Notes under the pieces: generated by a model
What the model was told of the DNA's origin: nothing
Databases searched by the model: none
What the model saw: only the letters and a program-made list of their open reading frames with translations
Shown here: positions 53,164 to 61,300 of the stretch, piece after piece
Numbering within the stretch: the stretch's first letter is position 1
How the letters are laid out: every line of letters begins with the position of its first letter
Assembly (NCBI RefSeq): GCF_004803475.1
Contig: NZ_SRKY01000001.1
Span: forward strand, 496,001 to 560,000
DNA: 64,000 nucleotides
Source: Aliishimia ponticola
Lineage (GTDB): Bacteria > Pseudomonadota > Alphaproteobacteria > Rhodobacterales > Rhodobacteraceae
Direction of reading: 5' to 3'
Position numbers and translations under genes: made by a program

Positions 53164-54086
53164 GCGGGCAGGGGGCGCGTAGCCTCGCTCCAGTCGCGGC
53201 GCTGTCCCAGCCGCTCGATCAGAAAGTCGATGAACAGCCGGGTTTTCGGCGTCAGCACATTCGACTTGGGATAGACCAGCCATAGAACCGATTGATCGTT
53301 GAGCCGCCATTCCGGCAACACCCGGTGCAGTCGTCCGGCCGCGATGTCGTCGGCCACACTCCAGAGCGAATTGATCGACAGCCCCGCACCTGCCAGCGTC
53401 GCCGCGCGCTGCGCGGTCCCATCGTCAAGAATGGCCCGGCAGGTCAGGGCGGCAGGATCCAGCATGAAGGTATCGCCCCCGGCATTGATCATTTCGCGCG
53501 GCGCCTTGGTCTTCCATGTGATGAATTTGTGCCCGGCAAGGTCTTTGGGGGTTTGAGGCGTGCCATGGCTTTGCAGATAGCCCGGCGCGGCGCAGATCAC
53601 GCGCGTATCATCGGCCAGTTTGCGACCTTTGAGGCTGCTATCGGCAAGCGGCGCACTGCGCAGCGCCAGATCGAAACTGCCTTCGATCGCGTCGAACCGC
53701 GTGTCCGACAGGCGCAAATCCAACGTCAGGTCGGGGTAAAGCGTGTTGAACTCCGGCAAAAGCGGCATGATGTGCAATTGCGCGAAACTGCTGGGCGCGG
53801 CAAAGCGCAACGTGCCCTGCGGCCCCGTATCCGATCCGCCCAGCGCCGCGCGAGCCGCATCCGCCTGCGCCAAAATCTCCCGCGCGTAGGGCAGGAAATC
53901 CGACCCTTCCAGCGACAGGGAAACCTTGCGCGTGGTGCGGTGCAGCAATTGTGCGCCAAGATCGCCCTCCAGTTTGGCAATCCAAGCGCTTGCCACGGCG
54001 GGGGCCAATCCCAGTTCCCGGCCCGCGGCGCTAATATTCAGAAGCTCTGCCGCCCGCACAAAAAGCCTGAGACACTGGATGTCCAT
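53160..54086 (-). CDS. LysR-family transcriptional regulator
   Basis: A 308-residue LTTR with N-terminal winged HTH (1-60; LRLFVRAAELLNISAAGREL, VASAWIAKLEGDLGAQLLHRTTRKV) and a substrate-binding effector domain (about 90-300) with QGTLRFAAPSSFAQLHI at its start. It is divergent from the nitroreductase gene across about 107 bp, the classic LTTR arrangement, so it likely controls that gene and itself. The inducer is not known; redox or quinone/nitro compounds are plausible. Confidence 0.93.
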   Translation of the reverse strand: MDIQCLRLFVRAAELLNISAAGRELGLAPAVASAWIAKLEGDLGAQLLHRTTRKVSLSLEGSDFLPYAREILAQADAARAALGGSDTGPQGTLRFAAPSSFAQLHIMPLLPEFNTLYPDLTLDLRLSDTRFDAIEGSFDLALRSAPLADSSLKGRKLADDTRVICAAPGYLQSHGTPQTPKDLAGHKFITWKTKAPREMINAGGDTFMLDPAALTCRAILDDGTAQRAATLAGAGLSINSLWSVADDIAAGRLHRVLPEWRLNDQSVLWLVYPKSNVLTPKTRLFIDFLIERLGQRRDWSEATRPLPA

Positions 54087-54193
54087 CGATTATCTCCAAT
54101 AGCCGAATACTGTACTCGTGACTTGGCGGATTTTATGGAAACCAGCCGGTGATATCTAGCCTTCAGACACAGCATCTCTTTATGGAGCCTGAA

Positions 54194-54901
54194 ATGAACG
54201 CGATCACCCAAATCAACGCAGATGTGCAAAAGCAGATCACCGACGCCTTCAACTTTCGTCACGCCTGCAAGCTGTTCGACGCAGAGCGCAAGATCAGCGA
54301 TGGGGAGTTCGAAACCATCCTGGAGGCCGGCCGACTGTCGCCCACATCCTTCGGGCACGAACCGTTCCGTATTCTGGTGATCCAAACGCCGGAAAAACGC
54401 GAACTCTTCCGCCCGTTCTCGTGGGGCGCGAACGGCATGATGAGCGGCACGGACGGCCAGCTTGGCACAGCGAGCCATTTCGGCATCATCCTTGCAAGCA
54501 CAGCCGAGACGATGAAAGCGGGCTCCGACTATTTGCAGAACTTCTACCGCGAGGTGAAGTATCTGCCGGAAGACGTGATCGGCATGTTCAATGGCGCGTA
54601 TGGCAACTTCCAAAGCACCGATCACAACATCACGACGGATCGCGAAATCCTCGATTGGTCGGGCAAACAGGCGTATATCGTGCTTGCCAATATGATGACG
54701 GCCGGTGCCCTGATGGGCATCGATTCCTGCCCGATGGAAGGGTTCGACATGGAGAAAACGACACAGGTGCTGGAGCAGGAGTTCGGCATCGACACGAATG
54801 CCTGGCGTCCGGCAGTGATGTTCGGCTTCGGCTATCGCGCCGGTGAGCCTGCCTTCGACAAGACGCGCCGGTCGGTTGAAGATACCGTCACCTGGTTCTA
54901 A
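54194..54901 (+). CDS. Nitroreductase-family NAD(P)H oxidoreductase
   Basis: A 235-residue flavoprotein of the NfsB/YfkO-like group: FNFRHACKLFDAERKIS near residue 16 with the FMN-phosphate Arg/Lys, LEAGRLSPTSFGHEPFRILVIQ near 42, and MGIDSCPMEGFDMEKT near 174, the flavin-binding loop. It should reduce quinones or nitro groups as a homodimer with FMN. The ATG at 54194 has GGAG about 8 bases upstream; the in-frame ATG at 54149 is less likely. A strong terminator follows. Confidence 0.92.
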   Translation: MNAITQINADVQKQITDAFNFRHACKLFDAERKISDGEFETILEAGRLSPTSFGHEPFRILVIQTPEKRELFRPFSWGANGMMSGTDGQLGTASHFGIILASTAETMKAGSDYLQNFYREVKYLPEDVIGMFNGAYGNFQSTDHNITTDREILDWSGKQAYIVLANMMTAGALMGIDSCPMEGFDMEKTTQVLEQEFGIDTNAWRPAVMFGFGYRAGEPAFDKTRRSVEDTVTWF

Positions 54902-54937
54902 GGCATCACGCTAACCGTTAAATTTTCCGCTTGATGC

Positions 54938-54970
54938 AAGCCCGCGCATGTTTGATGCGCGGGCTTTTTT
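54938..54970 (+). terminator. Strong intrinsic terminator after the nitroreductase gene
   Basis: AAGCCCGCGCAT (54938-54949) pairs perfectly with ATGCGCGGGCTT (54955-54966), followed by four more Ts: a textbook Rho-independent terminator, 37 bp after the stop. Confidence 0.9.
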
Positions 54971-55331
54971 CTGCCCAATGACGTAAGGGAAGACGGCGCA
55001 ACCCTTGGTGGTGGCGTTATCCGAATCCCAGTGTGCCGAATCGTCGCAGTGGGTAGAAGTTAGGCGGCGTCCAGCCCAAGGGGAAATCTACCGGCGCGTT
55101 CCCCCGTGTTTTTTTCGCCACATCGCACATTAGGATGTGTTTGCATGTAATTGAGAGTAAACAAAAAAACGTCTGCTTAAAAATTATTCTGCAAAAAAGT
55201 CGACCAAGCAACCTTTCGTTAACCTTTTTTTCTTTCGGCCCATCACGATGCTGCGAGGCAGATAAGAGTCACAGCCGTTCCGCTGTTGGCGTCAAAGACT
55301 GGCGGCAGGAATGGGTACAGGGTTGCAGTCC
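54971..55331. other. 361-bp region upstream of the giant repeat protein
   Basis: No gene is supported. It is distinctly AT-rich around 55130-55240 (TTGAGAGTAAACAAAAAAACG and TTAACCTTTTTTTC stretches), unlike the surrounding coding DNA, and probably carries the promoter. A TTAACC word (CtrA half-site like) lies at about 55219. No complete known operator was recognised. Confidence 0.5.
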
Positions 55332-58300
55332 ATGATACGGTTAACGAGTGAAACGTCGAATTCCCAACAGTCGGTCGCGATGCGTCCGGCGGAATGTGGA
55401 TCAGACAAGGCCAGCCTGACACGATCGGGACGCAAACGCGCGCGGCTTCTGGCTTATCTTTTCGCTCTTTTCACGCTTCTTGCCGGTCCCGCTTTTGCTT
55501 TGCCCGATTGGGCATTGGGGATCGAGGATCCCGGCCAGGACGGTCTGCCCGCAGGCAGCACGCTGGTTTACGAAGTCGAAATTCGGAATGACGCCTTTGG
55601 CGCCAGCAACAATGCCGGGCCAACCACCATTACCTTCACCGTTGGCGCCGGGACCACGATGGTCGATGGGGGCGGGTTGCTGAACTGTGTGACGCTTGGT
55701 GTGCCAGACGCCTCCGTGACATGTGATGTGCCGCCGATCGACGCCGGTAGCGCGCAGACCTTCCTGCCTCAAGTGGAAACCTCTGGGGCGGGCTCGCCCA
55801 CGTTCAGCGGCAGCATCCCCAGCGCCGGGGATGCCAACGGCGGCAACAACAGCGCGTCCCAGCAGACGACGGTAACGGCGGGCGCCGATATCGAACTGAC
55901 CGTCACTGGACCCAGCACCGCGCCATCAGGGACGGTGGTGGACTATGTGTTTACGGCAGAAAACAACGGCCCGAACGATTCCAACGGGTTCGATTTCGTC
56001 TTTCCCGTGCCCTCGGGGCTGCAAAATATCACACCGCCGTCGGGCTGTATTCTGAGCGGCGGGAATTACGAATGTAGCATTCCGGGCGTGATCGGGGTCA
56101 ACGAAACGGTCGATATCACATTCCAGGGGCAACTTTCCGCAGCGAACGGGTCTGCGGTGACGCCTTCGGGCGCTGTGACCAACGGCTCTCCGGCGGATGG
56201 GGACGGCTCCAACAACATCGCGAGCATCGAAACCACGGTCACGGCCGGGTCGGACCTTTCTATCGGCAAGTCCATCAGTGACGATGAATTGCTGGTGGGG
56301 GAGACCGCGACCTTCACGCTGACCTCCGAATATACCGGTGACGATCCGCAGGACGTGCAGATCATCGACGTGGTTCCGGTGGTCTATTCTGTCACCAGTA
56401 TCGATACGGCGGGCACAGGCTGGGATTGTAGCGCGTCGACCGGAAACGTGATCGATTGTACGCAGGCCAATGGCTCCGGATCAGGGGCCAATATCTCGTT
56501 GGGCGACATCACCATCGAGGTTCTGGTCATCGAAGATACCGGCGGCGTCAATGTCGCCAACGAAGCCACGATTTCGTCGGCAGGCCCGGTGGACCCCAAC
56601 CCTGCAAACAACACGGCGGATGATGGCGGCGTTATCGCAGAAAACCCGGTTGTGGACCATCAGGCCAATAAATCCGGCCCGACAGAGCCGGTTGCCGTCG
56701 GCAGTGAATACGACTTCTCCATCAGTTCGACCAATGTGGGCAATGCGGCCTTCTATGGCACGCTGCAACTGGAAGACACGATCCCCGCCGGTGCCGATTA
56801 CACAAGCGTCATCGACAACGGGTGGAGCTGTTCGCCCGCCGCGCCGCAAACCGGGCCGGTCGTGATCACGTGTCAGATCACCTACACCGAATCCGATCCC
56901 TTGCTGCCCGGCCAGACGACGCCAGCGGTCATCACCGGGGTCACGCCAACCACCACCGGGCCACTGCTGAACACGCTTCAGGTCAGCGCGCCGGTCGCGA
57001 ATATCGAAGACCTCGAAAGCCCGAACGACATCATTGCGTATACGGTCACGGGCGAGGGCGGCGCGGTGTCGCCGGATGTCTCGGTGATCAAGACCGTCGA
57101 CGGGCCGACGACCGTACCCTCTGGCGAGGTGGTTACCTTCACCATCGAAGTGCTCAATAACGGCCCGGTTCTTCCGGCGTCCGGGCCCGTGAACGCGGAA
57201 GGCGTGGTCGTCACCGACGAGGTCAGGGATCTGATCAACAATATCGCTGGGGCCGGTGGCGGCCTGGAATCCTTGAGCTTCGATCCGCAAGGGACCACGG
57301 GCATGACCTGTGACAGCGCCGCAGCAGGCTCGCGCGGGCGCTCGGTCACCTGTAACATTGCAGTGCTGCCCGAATGTACGGCCGGTGTGGACTGCCCGAC
57401 CATCACCATCGGTGTTCGTCCCGGTGGCAATGCCTGGACGCGAACGAATACGGCAAAGGTGATCAGCACGATCACCGCCGATTCCGATCCGGACAACAAC
57501 ACCAGTTCGGCGTCCTACATGATGACGAACCAGACCGACGTCACCGTGTCCAAAACCGCGACGCCGAACCCGGCCTCCATCGGGCAGGATCTGCTGTACG
57601 TCGTGACGGCGGAAAACAAGCCGGTAGATGCCGAAGGCAGACGGATCATCCTGAGCCCGGCGCGCGATGTGTCGATCACCGATACGCTGCCGAACGATGT
57701 CACCTTCGTTTCGGCCTCTGCATCCGGCGGCGGCACCTGCACAACCGCATTGGCGGCGGGCGATACGACCGATGGCAGCAACAACGATGTGGTGTGTGAG
57801 TGGGCCATCATCGGCAGCGGTGGTCAACAGACCGTCAGCATTCTTGTCCGCCCGAATAACGCGACGCTGGGCAATACGCCGCCCGATCCGTCGCTGACCA
57901 ACGATGTGGAGATCGAAACCACCACCGCAGAGACGGATACAGGCAATAACAGCGCCACGGTGGTTGTCGATATCATCGAGCCGGCATTCGATCTGTTGAT
58001 CAACAAGACAGATGACGTGGACCCGCTGCCAATCAGCGGCGAGACGACCTACACGATTACGGCCACCAATGGCGGCCCTTCTGCGGCGGAAAACGTGGTG
58101 ATCGTGGATCAGATGCCTGCCAGCGGGCTTGGGTTCTCCAGTTTCATCGATGGCGACGGCGTCACCTGCGCGGTGACGGACCCAGGCACAGCGCCCGCCA
58201 ATTCCGGATTCGGCAATCTGGGCGTGGAGGTAACGTGTAGCGTTGCCTATCTGGCCGCAGGCGAGTCCGCCAGTTTCCAGATCGTCGCCAAGGGGGATAC

Positions 58301-61300
58301 GAAAGGTTCGGCCACCAACATGGCGACGGTTTCTGCCGATAATTCGGAGTTCTATGAGACCAATACCGGTAACGATCAGATCGGTCAGACCACCACGGTG
58401 CGTTCCTTGGTCGATGTTCGGGTGAACTCCAAGACGGCAGACCGCGATCCTGTCAATCTGGGCGAGGATTTCAGCTGGACGATCCAAGTTGAAAATTACC
58501 AAGATGATTCCGTGCCTTACGGCAACTCCGATGGGACGGTTCTGACCGATAACCTGCCCTCTGGCATGATCCTGACCGCCACACCGGTTGTCGTGGCGCC
58601 GGGCGCGGGCACCTGTACCGGCACCGAGGGCAGCACCAGCTTTACCTGTACACTGGGGGATGCAGGCGGTGTGCCGGGGACGATGGATATCGGCGAGGTG
58701 TTGGAAATCACCGTCCCGGTCCGCGTCGTTACCGTAACCACGGATGCGCAGACCTTCTCGAACTCCGCCTCGGTCGAGGCCACCGGCAGCTTTGACGCCG
58801 ACCCGGACAATAACGACAGCACCGGCACCGTGGTGGTGAATAGCGGGACAATCTCGGGCGAGATTTTCCGCGACTTCAACGATGACGGAACCAAGGATCC
58901 GGGGGATAGCAATGTCCAAGAGGTCACGCTGACATTGACCGGAACCGACCTGAACGGGAACTCCGTCGACCGCGTGATCACGACAACCGATGGCACCTAT
59001 TCGTTCGGCCTGCTGCCCGAAGGCGAATACACCATCACACGCGGTCCGATCACCGAAGCCTATCAGACCGACGGCCAGAACACGCCCGGCACCACTGGCG
59101 GCCCGCTTTACACCGATCTGACCAGCCCCACGATCGTTCTTGGCGGTAACGAGGATGCGTCGAACTGGGATTTCGCCATCGTGCCACAAGCGCGGATCGG
59201 TCTGGCCAAGGCCGTACAGGGAACGCCTGCGCTCAATCCCGATGGCACGTTCGATGTGCCGTTCCGTTTTGTCATTCAGAACTTCAGTCTCGAAGCGGTG
59301 GACAGCGTTGAAGTCAGCGATGTTCTGACCGGCGCGGCGCCGTCTTTTGGGGCCTATACGACCGGAACCACCGCCGCCGATATGTCGCGGGGCAGCTACA
59401 TGGTGCTTACACCGCCGGCCGCAGATTGTGGCACCGGCACCGCGACCTTCACGGGGGAGGGCGCAGATATCATCGCGCTCTCCGGTGCGACCATTGCGGC
59501 CGAAAGCAGCTGTGTTCTGACATTCGAAGTCCGGGTCAACCCGACAGACCCGCTGCCCACCGGCACGCCGCAATACGAAAACTCCGCCACTGTCACGGGC
59601 GAAGGGGTGCTGTCCGGTCAGACCAGCGCGACAAATCCGTTGCTGGCGGACACCTCTGACAACGGGGCCAATCCCGATGCGGATGGCGACGGGTCCGCTG
59701 ATGACGCGAATGAGGATGATCCGACGCCCGTCAACGTGGAATTCCTGTCCACGGTCGAACTTGAAAAGACCGTCGATACAAGCGCCTTTGCCGACCCGGC
59801 CGCACCTGTCGCGGGGGAATTGCTGACCTATACCTATGTGGTCCGTAACCCCAATCAGTTCGATATTTTCGATATCAACGTGATCGAAACACCCCCCGGA
59901 GCGGCGGGCACTCCGCCTGCCTTTACCGGCACTGGCACACCGCCGGTGATCGGCGCGCCCGCGGGCGGGGCCGATATCGACGGGCAGGGCGATCTGCCCG
60001 ATCTCGCACCGGGTGGGGCCATTACCTACACGGCGACCTATGCGATCACGCAGGACGACATCGATACCGGCTTTGTGCAGAACACCGCGACGGTGACGGC
60101 CACGGATGTGTACGGCGATCCGATCTCCGATTTCTCGGATGATACGGCGGTCAACAACGGCACCGATTACAATGGCGACGACAATCCCGATGACCCCACG
60201 GTGGCGACGCTGCCGCGCGTCGCGAAACTGTCGCTTGAAAAGACCATCCTGTCCGACACCTTGTCCGAACCGCCTGCCGCAGGCGACACGATCGAATATC
60301 AGGTGGTCGTGACCAATACCGGCAATACCAACATCACCGATGTTGCCGTGACCGATCCCGGCCCGGAATTCGGCGGTGTCGCCGCCAGCAACGGCCCGGT
60401 TGTCTTCACGACCACCGACGCCACCGATCTGAGCCCGACGGATGAGGCGACCTTCACCGGCACCTACACATTGGACGCCACCGATGCGGCGAATTTCCTT
60501 ACTGCCGCCAGCCCCACCGATGCCATCCTGAACGAGGCCGATGCCACCGGCAATGTGCCCGGCGGAACCACGCTGGAAACCGAACCGGACACCGCCGAAA
60601 CGGGCGTCAGCCTGACGCCGGGGATCGAACTGACCAAGGCGATCACGCAGGTGACCGATACCAACGGGAACGGTATTCTGGGCGATGCCGGGGATGAGGT
60701 TCTGTATGACCTGACCGTGACCAATACGGGCATCACCTCGCTTGCCAATGTGCGTGTGACCGATGCCAAGCTTGGGCTGACCAACGCGGCGCTGACCGCG
60801 CCTTCTACCGGGGCCAACCTTGCTCCGGGCGATTCCGGCGCGATCGAAGATCAGTCCTACACCATCACCCCGCTGGATCAGGCACAGGGCGAAGTGGTCA
60901 ATACCGCCGAAGTCTCTGGTACTCCGGTGGCGACCAATACCGATGGCACCCCGGATGCTGGCACGCCGCTGGTCGATGACACGGGCGCGCCACTGCCAGA
61001 TGAGACGGACACGTCTGACACGCTGACCGACCCCGATCTTGATGGCGATGGCAATGTGGTGGCCACGGACGATCCGGCGGCAGATGGTGATGACACCGCG
61101 ACAGTGCTGAACCTGCCCACGCCAGAGGCGGGGATCACGATCACCAAGCGCGTTGACATGGTGGCCGACACCAACATGAACGGTCTGATTGGCGACGCCG
61201 AGGACACCATCACCTATTCGCTGGTGGTGACCAATACGGGCGACACGTCGCTGGCCGATGTGATGGTGACGGATGCGCTGCTGGGCGTGTCCCAGAATGT

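Noticed and set aside
55017-55211. Short minus-strand frame upstream of the giant gene
   Set aside because: Sixty-four codons with no ribosome site, in AT-rich promoter-like DNA.
56481-59573. A 1,030-codon open frame opposite the giant DUF11 gene
   Set aside because: Its residues are Arg/Gly/Asp/His-rich with no known motif, as expected for the antisense of a GC-rich repeat gene; the plus strand shows a signal peptide and known domains.
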